Under the pieces are notes generated by a model that was given only the letters and a program-made list of their open reading frames with translations, made no database searches and was not told the DNA's origin. From NCBI RefSeq assembly GCF_005864045.1, contig NZ_VBSP01000001.1, forward strand, positions 62,001 to 126,000: a stretch of 64,000 nt of DNA, written 5' to 3'. Position numbers and translations under genes: made by a program. Shown one piece after another: positions 38,061 through 45,155 of the stretch (positions are counted from its first letter, which is position 1; each line of letters opens with the position of its first letter). This stretch comes from Ruoffia tabacinasalis (lineage in GTDB: Bacteria > Bacillota > Bacilli > Lactobacillales > Aerococcaceae).

Positions 38061-38520
38061 GAAGCACTTGTTATTATCAGATAATACGTGGGAAATTCTG
38101 GATGATATACAACTCAAGATTGGGTCGAAATCTTACAGAGAAGTAATCGAATACTTAGTAGAAAATTATAAAGAAGTTTCAACTGTCAATAATATTTCAA
38201 ATGTTGTCGGGAATTATGTTGCAAGTCAAGTGAAGCAACAATTTGAAGAATACGAAACTACAATGAACGATCGATTTAATATTTTAAGGTTGCGAACAGG
38301 TTATGCAAGTAAGCATACACAAATTATTCTAGATATGATGAATAATTATATTCTAAAACATGATTTAGATAATGGTGTTGACGATGTGCCGGCTCTAATA
38401 TCAAATGCACCAACAAATGTTTATAACCAATCTTTAAAGAAGTATGACGAGCAAATGAAACACTTTCAAATGAACGCACAGAATAAAAAGCAAAAAGAGG
38501 AAGAAAAGCTAAATGAGTAG
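38050..38520 (+). CDS. mobilization accessory protein 3
   Basis: The 156-residue protein begins KTRKHLLLSDNTWEILDDI, a third ribbon-helix-helix-like N-terminus, followed by helical segments and a charged tail (QNKKQKEEEKLNE). I prefer TTG 38050 because GAGGGG lies 7 bp before it; an ATG at 38035 is in frame. It overlaps the previous gene by 11 and the relaxase by 8 bases, so the four genes are translationally linked. Confidence 0.6.
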   Translation: MKTRKHLLLSDNTWEILDDIQLKIGSKSYREVIEYLVENYKEVSTVNNISNVVGNYVASQVKQQFEEYETTMNDRFNILRLRTGYASKHTQIILDMMNNYILKHDLDNGVDDVPALISNAPTNVYNQSLKKYDEQMKHFQMNAQNKKQKEEEKLNE

Positions 38521-39748
38521 TCCGGCGATTGTTTTTAAAAATAAATTTTCACTGCATAATAATGTCATTTTAAATTCAACAGGTGGAACAAATAATTATG
38601 GCTTTTATGTTGATTATATGGATCGTGAAGATACAAAGATGGATGAAAAAATAGATGAACTCAACAAAATATCTGGTGAAATTAAGAACGATACCTATAT
38701 TCAGTACATGGAAAATCCATTGAAAACCAATAATGTTTTCAATGAACGAAATGATAGTTTATCAAAAGATGAAATCAATAACATGAAAGATAGTTTTGTA
38801 AAGTCACAAGAAAATGAATCTCCTATGTGGCAACAAGTCTTTAGTTTTGATAATCAATTTCTAAAAGAAAATGGTTTATTAGCCGAAGATGGAAAACTAA
38901 ATGAAGCGCCTTTAAAAAAGGCAACAAAAATTGCCATGGAAGAATTTAAAACTAAAATGAATTTTAATGAATCGATGAATTGGGTAGGAGCTATTCATTA
39001 TAATACAGATAATATCCACATCCATATTGCGGTTGTGGAGCAGGAGTCGAGCAGACCTATTATAGAATCAGGCAAGTATGCAGGTCAACGAAAAGCAAAA
39101 ATACCACAACGAGTGATGAAACAAGTTAAAAGTAAGTTTATTAATTCTATGATTGATCGTAATTATGAGTTGAACCGCATAAACGATTTAATGAGAATGG
39201 AATTAAATAAGCAAGTCAAAGATTTGAATTTAGAAAAGGATATAATAACGTTCCAAAAAGTAAATCTTTTATTAAAAGAACTTCCAACTGATCGCAGGCT
39301 TTGGAGGTACAACAATAATGTATTAAAGAAACACCGCCCATTGATTAATGAAATTACAAAAGATGTGATCAATCGGAAAGATCCTAAAAGTTATGAAGAC
39401 CTTGAAGCAAGATTAATAGATGAAGAAAAATTTAGAAAACAAATTTATGGGAATACCAACGATAGTTACAAAGAAAATAAATTGAATGAATTAAATGCAA
39501 TGATGGGAAATGCCTTATTAAAAAATATGAATATAAGCTATCCTAAAAATAGTTACAAGAAAGCGAACGATTTACACAATGATCTAAAAGTGATGTCTTA
39601 TCAAAACAAAAAGTTTTTATTTAATATTTCACAAATATTCGGAAGAAATAAACAAGATTATTTAAATGAATTGAATTTCGAAAGAAATCAAAGAGAAAAA
39701 TTAAATGAAGAGTATCTCTTACAAAATGATTTTGAAAAAAGAAGTTAA
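38513..39748 (+). CDS. MobL-family conjugative relaxase
   Basis: The 411-residue protein carries the metal-binding His triad of relaxases in the segment HYNTDNIHIHIAVVE (His162, His169, His171), an N-terminal region with a Tyr-rich stretch (YGFYVDYMDRE) and a helical C-terminal half. The layout matches the MOBL family typified by the pLS20 relaxase, which nicks oriT and pilots the strand through the coupling protein. The nearby three accessory genes and oriT hairpins support this. Confidence 0.8.
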   Translation: MSSPAIVFKNKFSLHNNVILNSTGGTNNYGFYVDYMDREDTKMDEKIDELNKISGEIKNDTYIQYMENPLKTNNVFNERNDSLSKDEINNMKDSFVKSQENESPMWQQVFSFDNQFLKENGLLAEDGKLNEAPLKKATKIAMEEFKTKMNFNESMNWVGAIHYNTDNIHIHIAVVEQESSRPIIESGKYAGQRKAKIPQRVMKQVKSKFINSMIDRNYELNRINDLMRMELNKQVKDLNLEKDIITFQKVNLLLKELPTDRRLWRYNNNVLKKHRPLINEITKDVINRKDPKSYEDLEARLIDEEKFRKQIYGNTNDSYKENKLNELNAMMGNALLKNMNISYPKNSYKKANDLHNDLKVMSYQNKKFLFNISQIFGRNKQDYLNELNFERNQREKLNEEYLLQNDFEKRS

Positions 39749-39919
39749 ATGATTCAGTTAAATGATTATCAAATGTTGTTGTTGACATTTTTTGATTAAA
39801 AAGGCAAACACTTAACTTGACTGTACTTACGATAAGAAATAAATAACAATACACCTTCATTTTAAACAACACACAAAGAGAATTAGAAGATACAGTTTAA
39901 GGTGATTTATCAGGTGGCC

Positions 39920-39949
39920 TTGTTCATTAGAGTATACCCTAATGAACAA
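39920..39949. other. res-like inverted repeat upstream of the resolvase
   Basis: TTGTTCATTAG (39920-39930) and CTAATGAACAA (39939-39949) form a perfect 11-bp inverted repeat around AGTATACC. A symmetrical site with a GTATAC centre about 75 bp before a serine resolvase gene is what a res crossover site looks like. Confidence 0.6.
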
Positions 39950-40022
39950 AGTGGACACATGAGTCAGTCAAGCTTTTGATATGGTTAATAGGGTTGGTTA
40001 AAATGTTTTAAGGAGAAAGAAA

Positions 40023-40619
40023 ATGGCTACAAAAATTGGATACGCAAGAATTAGCACTAAAGATCAAAAGTTGGATCGTCAAATTGAAGCATTGTCAAAA
40101 ACAGTATCAAAACTTTTTGTAGAAAAAGAAAGCGGAGCAACTCTTGAAAGGCCTGTTCTTCTTGAAATGTTAAATTTTATCAGAGAAGGAGATATTGTAG
40201 TTGTAACAGAATTAGATAGATTGAGTAGAAACCATAATGATATCTCAAATATTATGAATTCAATTCAAAATAAAGGAGCGACATTAGAAGTTCAGAATCT
40301 ACCAAGTTTGTCAGGTATTGAAGATGAGAGTTTGAGAAAATTAATAAATAATTTAATTATTGAAATTTATAAGTATCAAGCTGAATCAGAAAGAACTAGA
40401 ATTAGAGAAAGGCAACAGCAAGGAATTGAAATCGCAAAACAAAAAAATAAGTACAATGGAAGAAAACCACTTTTTAATAAAGAGTCACCTCAATTAAAAC
40501 ATGCGTTTGATTTGTATCTCTCTGGAGAATCTGATGCTGGTGTTGCTAGTTTAACTGGGATCGATCGCAGTACATTTCGAAGGTATAGAAAAAAATTTAA
40601 TGTTGAAAGAATAGATTAA
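40023..40619 (+). CDS. serine recombinase, resolvase/invertase family
   Basis: The 198-residue protein has the catalytic motif YARISTKDQ (Ser11), the TELDRLSRN region, the dimer helix (ESERTRIRERQQQGIEIAKQK) and a C-terminal helix-turn-helix (GVASLTGIDRSTFRRYRKKF). It probably resolves multimers of the circular element through the res-like site at 39920-39949. AAGGAG precedes the ATG, and a palindrome copy overlaps its stop codon. Confidence 0.88.
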   Translation: MATKIGYARISTKDQKLDRQIEALSKTVSKLFVEKESGATLERPVLLEMLNFIREGDIVVVTELDRLSRNHNDISNIMNSIQNKGATLEVQNLPSLSGIEDESLRKLINNLIIEIYKYQAESERTRIRERQQQGIEIAKQKNKYNGRKPLFNKESPQLKHAFDLYLSGESDAGVASLTGIDRSTFRRYRKKFNVERID

Positions 40620-40644
40620 CTTCTTGCCACGCTGGCAAGAAGTT
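40618..40644. repeat. palindrome copy 7
   Basis: AACTTCTTGCCA, centre CGC, TGGCAAGAAGTT. It begins within the resolvase stop codon and is followed by TTT. The next start is 35 bp on. Confidence 0.95.
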
Positions 40645-40679
40645 TTTAATTTAACAATCTAAATAGGAGGTTAAGTATA

Positions 40680-41984
40680 ATGGACGAAAAGAAACGATAC
40701 CGCTTCACCAAAAATCAAATTAAACAGGCATCCGAAATTTCAATTTACGATTATGTTAAAGCGCACGATTTTGGAAAAATTATCAATGATAGTGGTAATT
40801 ATGTCAAGTTATCTTATATGAACCACGATTCCATTGTCATTGATAAAAAGAAAAATTACTTTATCCATAATGCAAATTCTTATGATAAAAATGCTAAAGG
40901 TAATTTAATTAATTTTATCCAGTATATAAATAAAAATGAAATCGGCTTTCAAGAAGCTGTCCATCAAGCATTACTTTTTGGAAAGACTAATTCCAAAAAT
41001 CAAACAGTTGTTATTGAAGACGAGCAAAAAGATTTTTTTGAGTATGATTACAAACAAGCGAAACATAATTGGACTTTGGAAAGGTATTTAACCAGGGAAC
41101 GAAAAATTAATCCTGACATTGTAAAATACCTATTAAAAGAAAATTATATTATGCAGGACGTCCGAAATAATATTATATTCAATTGGACACAAGACGGAAA
41201 ACCACCAACTAAAGACAATCCCATTATTGGCGCAACGCAACAACTAACAGAAAAAGTTGATTCTGATAATCCTAATAAATACATCAAAATGAATTCAGAA
41301 AAATATCATGGTTTTAATATTTCAATCGGTGAAAAAACAAATAAGATTTATGCTTTCGAAGCGTCGATTGATTTGTTGTCTTATTGGACAATCCATAAAA
41401 ACGAATTAAATAATTGCCGACTGATTTCTCTTGAAGGTGTTAAAGACGGCACACTTTTTAAAATGTTGGCGGACGACTACACTAAAGAACCAAGAAATTT
41501 AACAGTTTATCTAAGCGTTGATAATGATAAAGCGGGGCATCTCTTTTTAGATAATCACATTCAATCGGTAGGAAAGTCACACTCAATCGAATACAAACAA
41601 AATATTCCTGATTATAATGCGATTAATTCAGATCAATATCAAGAAATAATAAACGTTGCTGAACAATTTAAATTGCCAAAAGAACTAATGCTAGCATTCT
41701 GGCAATACGACCGTCCGTTTATCAATGATAAAGAGAAGCTAACTAAAGTTTATCAAGGGGATATTCCGCAAGATATTAAGATTTTTTCAGAATTATATAA
41801 AGAAAATCGAGAGAATAAAAATGAAGTGTTTAAATCACTTGAATTGAGTAGCCGACAAATTGATCGTATAAACGAATGGCAAAATACGTTCAAAGCCCAC
41901 AATCATACCTTAAAGGACAATATACTGAAAGATTGGAACGATGTATTAAAATCAGAAGTGAGCATTAAAAAAAAGAGTCCATAA
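40680..41984 (+). CDS. DUF3991/TOPRIM primase-like protein, first part
   Basis: The 434-residue frame has an N-terminal DUF3991-like part (VKLSYMNHDSIVIDKKKNYF near residue 40, GNLINFIQY near 80) and a TOPRIM domain (IYAFEASIDLLSYWTIHKNE near 225, LYLSVDND-type acidic motif VYLSVDNDKAG near 280). Such proteins on Gram-positive mobile elements act as primase-like or mobilization factors. The frame ends shortly after an A8 run (41967-41974), while the coding sense continues in the -1 frame to 42619. AGGAGG precedes the ATG. Confidence 0.75.
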   Translation: MDEKKRYRFTKNQIKQASEISIYDYVKAHDFGKIINDSGNYVKLSYMNHDSIVIDKKKNYFIHNANSYDKNAKGNLINFIQYINKNEIGFQEAVHQALLFGKTNSKNQTVVIEDEQKDFFEYDYKQAKHNWTLERYLTRERKINPDIVKYLLKENYIMQDVRNNIIFNWTQDGKPPTKDNPIIGATQQLTEKVDSDNPNKYIKMNSEKYHGFNISIGEKTNKIYAFEASIDLLSYWTIHKNELNNCRLISLEGVKDGTLFKMLADDYTKEPRNLTVYLSVDNDKAGHLFLDNHIQSVGKSHSIEYKQNIPDYNAINSDQYQEIINVAEQFKLPKELMLAFWQYDRPFINDKEKLTKVYQGDIPQDIKIFSELYKENRENKNEVFKSLELSSRQIDRINEWQNTFKAHNHTLKDNILKDWNDVLKSEVSIKKKSP

Positions 41985-42619
41985 AACCTAAAAAAGAAAA
42001 TGCAACAAAGGATGAAATCGGTATTTCTGAATATATACTCAACAGAACACAACGATTAAATGAACAACAAGTTTCTGAAATTTCAAATGGAATACAAGTT
42101 GATTTAGACATTATTCAAATGTATGCAAATAAAGGCTGGTTACGATGTGACAAAGAAAACACTGATTATTATTTCGTATGGGGGAAGGATGGCAAGATTG
42201 TAGGTGCAAATAAATTGACAAGTGACTACCAAATAGCAAATCCCGTAAGCGGTAGCAGCGTTAAGGATAGTTTAATTATTACAATTGGAGACAATCCTAA
42301 AAATATCATTTTATTTGAACAACCCATAGATAGTCTAAAATATATTGCAGATAATCGGGATCAAATTGGTAACTGTATCTTAATTTGTAGCAGGGAAGGG
42401 GATTTAACTAAGCAATACTCCAGCGAAAAAGTGAATAATTATCTTAAAACCACTTCAATTGATAATATTGATATTTTTACTAACGCTCATAATAGTGAGA
42501 AGATTAAGGAAAACATTCTTAACCACATTGAAATTGAAAATAAAAACGAACACACCAAAAATTTTAACTTAAATGTGATGACAAATACACATACAAAAAC
42601 CTTTGAAAAAACATTTTAA
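41975..42619 (+). CDS. DUF3991/TOPRIM protein, continuation in the -1 frame
   Basis: After the A8 run, the -1 frame is open from ESIKPKKENATKDEIGISEY through IIQMYANKGWLRCD to 42619, about 214 codons, with no start codon or ribosome binding site of its own before ATG 42119. It holds a second small domain (YYFVWGKDGKIVGA, then ILFEQPIDSLKYIADNRDQI) like a partial TOPRIM repeat. The two frames most likely form one protein of about 646 residues, joined by slippage or broken by a real or sequencing indel. Confidence 0.65.
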   Translation, partial: ESIKPKKENATKDEIGISEYILNRTQRLNEQQVSEISNGIQVDLDIIQMYANKGWLRCDKENTDYYFVWGKDGKIVGANKLTSDYQIANPVSGSSVKDSLIITIGDNPKNIILFEQPIDSLKYIADNRDQIGNCILICSREGDLTKQYSSEKVNNYLKTTSIDNIDIFTNAHNSEKIKENILNHIEIENKNEHTKNFNLNVMTNTHTKTFEKTF

Positions 42620-42644
42620 TGACGATTAAGAATCAAATCAATAT

Positions 42645-42691
42645 AAAAAGCACCAACTTCTTGCCAGCGTGGCAAGAAGTTGGTGCTTTTT
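42645..42691. terminator. bidirectional terminator built on palindrome copy 8 (42655-42681)
   Basis: AACTTCTTGCCA, centre GCG, TGGCAAGAAGTT, extended on both sides by AAAAAGCACC (42645-42654) and GGTGCTTTTT (42682-42691). The perfect arms are thus 22 bp, with A and T runs for both strands. It lies between the convergent TOPRIM and XRE genes. Confidence 0.9.
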
Positions 42692-42698
42692 TTGATTC

Positions 42699-42989
42699 CT
42701 ATTCAAAACTCATGACTAATTTTTTCCCACTTTGTTCAGCAATGCTTTCTAGTGTTTTAATTGTAGGGTTAGCATTCCCATTTTCGATTCGTGTAATTGT
42801 TGATTGCGGTTTGTTGACTAATTCAGCAAATTCAAATTGTGTTAATCCTAATGATTCTCTCAACTTCATGACTAATACTGCATAATCAAACTTTTTACCT
42901 TCTTGTTCCATTCTATCAGAAAAATTTTTGTCAGATTGTTTCATTTCACTAATATACTTAGATGTTTTTATTGTAGTAATGTTTTTCAC
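42699..42989 (-). CDS. XRE-family helix-turn-helix antitoxin-like protein
   Basis: The 96-residue protein has a charged helical N-terminus and a HTH_3 domain (LRESLGLTQFEFAELVNKPQ, then TRIENGNANPTIKTLESIA). It is similar to the antitoxin at 43078-43353 but has no toxin gene of its own beside it. I prefer GTG 42989; the longer frame to 43028 would start inside palindrome copy 9. It may be a solitary antitoxin or a second regulator of the pair upstream. Confidence 0.7.
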   Translation of the reverse strand: MKNITTIKTSKYISEMKQSDKNFSDRMEQEGKKFDYAVLVMKLRESLGLTQFEFAELVNKPQSTITRIENGNANPTIKTLESIAEQSGKKLVMSFE

Positions 42990-43015
42990 TTTATCATCTC
43001 TCTTTATACCATTTA

Positions 43016-43042
43016 AACTTCTTGCCACCGTGGCAAGAAGTT
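43016..43042. repeat. palindrome copy 9
   Basis: AACTTCTTGCCA, centre CCG, TGGCAAGAAGTT. Seen from the minus strand it lies 26 bp upstream of the XRE gene start, between it and the antitoxin gene. Confidence 0.95.
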
Positions 43043-43077
43043 GTATTGTTTGTCGAGCGGAGATTAAACTTTAAAAC

Positions 43078-43353
43078 TTATTTGAATTCTACTGATAATT
43101 GTTTATCCAGACCAATTGAAATTTCTATAATAAGTTCAATTGTTGGATTCATCTCTCCAGTTTCAATTCTTGAAATAGTTGATTGAGGTTTGCCTATTTT
43201 TTTTGCTAGTTCTTCTTGAGTCATTCCTGCTTTTTTTCTTTGTTCTGCTAACCTAACGGCAAAATCTAACTTAGCATTATCAACTTCAATCTGTCTTTTG
43301 AATTTAGGGTTTTTAAGTGAATTTTCTCTAATATAATCTTTAACTTTACTCAT
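43078..43353 (-). CDS. HigA-like antitoxin (XRE family)
   Basis: The 91-residue protein has an N-terminal helix region and a HTH_3 domain (LAEQRKKAGMTQEELAKKIG, then SRIETGEMNPTIELIIEI). It starts at 43353 after AAAGGAG, overlapping the end of the toxin gene by eight bases. This toxin-first order with an XRE partner is typical of HigBA modules. It probably represses the promoter at 43726-43754 through the overlapping inverted repeat. Confidence 0.8.
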   Translation of the reverse strand: MSKVKDYIRENSLKNPKFKRQIEVDNAKLDFAVRLAEQRKKAGMTQEELAKKIGKPQSTISRIETGEMNPTIELIIEISIGLDKQLSVEFK

Positions 43354-43702
43354 CACTATCGCTCCTTTTTCTTTTTGATAAATATTTATCTCGTATCTTT
43401 TTCGATCGTTTGATTTCTTTAACAGGGGTTTCATTTGTTTTTTTCTTAAAACCATGTGTTATAAAGTAATTTGATTGTTCAACTTGGAAATATAAAGAAC
43501 GAATAAATAATTCATTTGTTCTTACGCGAATCTCATATAAATTATTGTCAATTTTTTTTACCCATTTCATATTTATTGCTATTTGTAGTCCATGCTCTTC
43601 AATCTTATTAATCATAGCAATTACTTGTGTCGTTTCTTTTAATCGCAAAGAATTTAAGAAATTATCAAATTCACTGTCCCAGTCAAAAGTTGGAAGAATC
43701 AT
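43346..43702 (-). CDS. HigB/Gp49-like toxin of the RelE superfamily
   Basis: The 118-residue protein has the compact fold pattern of phage-derived Gp49/HigB toxins: N-terminal helices (FDNFLNSLRLKETTQVIAMI), the strands KIDNNLYEIRVRTNELFIR and FITHGFKKKTNETPVKEI. The conserved basic GFKKK-T segment belongs to the ribosome-dependent mRNA interferase group. Its antitoxin overlaps it downstream. It starts at 43702 after AGGAGG. Confidence 0.8.
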   Translation of the reverse strand: MILPTFDWDSEFDNFLNSLRLKETTQVIAMINKIEEHGLQIAINMKWVKKIDNNLYEIRVRTNELFIRSLYFQVEQSNYFITHGFKKKTNETPVKEIKRSKKIRDKYLSKRKRSDSDE

Positions 43703-43725
43703 ATTTTACCTCCTGTTCACTTTTA

Positions 43726-43761
43726 ATTATTGCATATACGCTATAAAATTTCAATTTATAG
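43726..43761 (-). promoter_or_regulatory. promoter and operator of the toxin-antitoxin pair
   Basis: On the minus strand, TTGAAA (43754-43749), a 17-bp spacer and AATAAT (43731-43726) form a promoter 24 bp before the toxin start. The inverted repeat CTATAAA/TTTATAG (43741-43761) covers the -35 box and is a likely antitoxin operator. Confidence 0.6.
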
Positions 43762-43776
43762 TTCCCTTAAAAAGAG

Positions 43777-43809
43777 GCTACATCTCTTGTTTTAATTTTG
43801 AGATGTAGC
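43777..43809 (-). terminator. terminator of the 43817-44011 gene
   Basis: GCTACATCTC (43777-43786) and GAGATGTAGC (43800-43809) form a hairpin followed, on the minus strand, by CTCTTTTT. Confidence 0.75.
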
Positions 43810-43816
43810 TTATTTA

Positions 43817-44011
43817 TTAAATTGTTATTTTTAAAAAATCATCACTTATCAACCGAAGGTCATTCTCTATCCATTCATCATATAGTTCATCTAAACTTGT
43901 TTGATTGTAGTTGTTAGTTTCCAAAGCAATTATAGCTTGCACGTAGGCTTTTATATCTAAGTTTTGTATCGTCTCTAGCTGTGTAATCATAAGCAATACA
44001 TTATTATTCAT
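43817..44011 (-). CDS. small hypothetical protein (64 residues)
   Basis: The soluble acidic product (MNNNVLLMITQLETIQNLD onward) is helical. AAAGGAGAG precedes the ATG at 44011; a longer frame would start upstream at 44038 inside palindrome copy 10. It lies between the toxin-antitoxin pair and the RadC-like gene. No family recognised. Confidence 0.6.
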   Translation of the reverse strand: MNNNVLLMITQLETIQNLDIKAYVQAIIALETNNYNQTSLDELYDEWIENDLRLISDDFLKITI

Positions 44012-44036
44012 CTTTATTTTCTCTCCTTTTAATGGC

Positions 44037-44063
44037 ACTTCTAGCCAGACTGGCTAGAAGTGA
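44037..44063. repeat. palindrome copy 10 (most divergent)
   Basis: CACTTCTAGCCA, centre GAC, TGGCTAGAAGTG. Two base pairs differ from the consensus and both are compensated on the other arm. It lies upstream of the minus-strand gene at 43817-44011. Confidence 0.92.
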
Positions 44064-44077
44064 AAGACATTGTACAA

Positions 44078-44641
44078 TTAATTCCAAAGGTTCGTTGCTT
44101 CTCTTAAAGATATCGAATCAAGTTTTCCAATGATAACATGGTCCAGTAATTCAATCCCCATGAGGTCGCCACATTCTACCATGCGTTTTGTGAATTGAAT
44201 ATCAGCCCCAGATGGTTCAGAATCGCCTGAAGGGTGGTTATGAGCAACTACTATTCTAGCTGTTTCGTATTGAACTGCTTTTCTAAAAATTTCTCTAGGG
44301 TGTGCGATACTAGAATTTACCGTTCCTTTGAAAATTTGTTCCATTTTAATTATTTCGTTTTTTGTATTTAATAATAAAACAACTAATATTTCTTCTTTGT
44401 AATGACACATTATTTTTTCCAAATGATACATCAACTGCCTTGAACTGCCGATTTGTATTTTTTTAAGACCATCCATAGCATATAGCTCATAAGATTCACG
44501 TATTATTGATAATTTTTCAATATCTCTTTTTGTGAGAAGTTGATTATCAATCACGAAAGTTGGATTTAATAAATCAGTTACCGGCACTTGATTAAAACTT
44601 TCTCTAGCTTTACTACTTAATAACGAAACTATATTATTCAT
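44078..44641 (-). CDS. RadC-like JAB-domain protein
   Basis: The 187-residue protein has the RadC JAMM metal motif HNHPSGDSEPSGAD and the conserved segment HPREIFRKAVQYETARIVVA before it. The usual RadC N-terminal helix-hairpin-helix part is shortened. RadC-like proteins are frequent on plasmids and phages; their biochemical role is unclear. AAAGGACGTGT, the same unusual initiation leader as in parA, precedes the ATG at 44641. Confidence 0.82.
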   Translation of the reverse strand: MNNIVSLLSSKARESFNQVPVTDLLNPTFVIDNQLLTKRDIEKLSIIRESYELYAMDGLKKIQIGSSRQLMYHLEKIMCHYKEEILVVLLLNTKNEIIKMEQIFKGTVNSSIAHPREIFRKAVQYETARIVVAHNHPSGDSEPSGADIQFTKRMVECGDLMGIELLDHVIIGKLDSISLREATNLWN

Positions 44642-45069
44642 ATTCTACACGTCCTTTGAATTTAATACCTGCCGTTGTCGGCTGGCTTACTTTCAAAGTT
44701 GCATATTTCAAATGGATATCAAGGGCTAGTTCTTGTTAGCGACTTTAGGCGCTTACAAGTAACTGCATGTTTACCCTTGAAATCCATTTTAAATGTGCGA
44801 CTATCTCTTTGTTTTTACTACATTAATCATCTGATGAACGTTATATTTTTTCTACTTTTAGACAGTCTTATTTTCAGTTATATGAATATTAAGTGTGATA
44901 CATTCAAATGTACAGGCCAATATTTTGTCACCGATTCAGATGAAAAGTAAGTAAAAAACTTTCATGAATGAAAGAAGAAATACAATTTTATGATATTAGT
45001 GAGTCAATTTATAAGAAAGGGGACTAAAAATATAGGTTGGTCATTATTACTATTTATTAAATAATAATT
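44642..45069. other. gene-free region with a long nested hairpin upstream of radC-like gene
   Basis: The arm TTTCAAATGGATATCAAGGG (44706-44725) is almost perfectly complementary to 44774-44793. Inside it, CTTGTTAGCG (44732-44741) faces CGCTTACAAG (44750-44759) with one mismatch. Together they can fold into one extended structure of about 90 bases on either strand. A single-strand origin or a radC leader RNA are possibilities. I see no convincing gene in the stretch. Confidence 0.5.
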
Positions 45070-45122
45070 AAAAAGACCCAGACAAAGTTAGATAAAATCT
45101 AGCTTTGTCTGGGTCTTTTTTT
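45070..45122. terminator. bidirectional terminator
   Basis: AAAAAGACCCAGACAAAG (45070-45087) pairs with its perfect complement at 45103-45120, with an inner imperfect stem. It ends the minus-strand gene at 45156-46022 and could block transcripts from the left. Confidence 0.85.
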
Positions 45123-45155
45123 CATGAAATTTATATATTCCATATGATTTTTCGG

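Noticed and set aside
42619-42885. 88-codon plus-strand frame
   Set aside because: It is antisense to the XRE gene and runs through the terminator palindrome.
43545-43808. 87-codon plus-strand frame
   Set aside because: Antisense to the toxin gene and its promoter, with no start signal.
10751-44063. Palindromes as canonical chromosomal parS sites
   Set aside because: The sequence is unlike TGTTTCACGTGAAACA. They might still be the plasmid ParB's own sites, which is kept as a hypothesis.
10751-44063. All palindromes as simple terminators
   Set aside because: Most copies lack a T run and lie inside gene runs that appear to be operons; only copy 8 has full terminator form.
44675-44950. 91-codon plus-strand frame
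   Set aside because: It runs through the nested hairpin, has no ribosome binding site and an odd composition.
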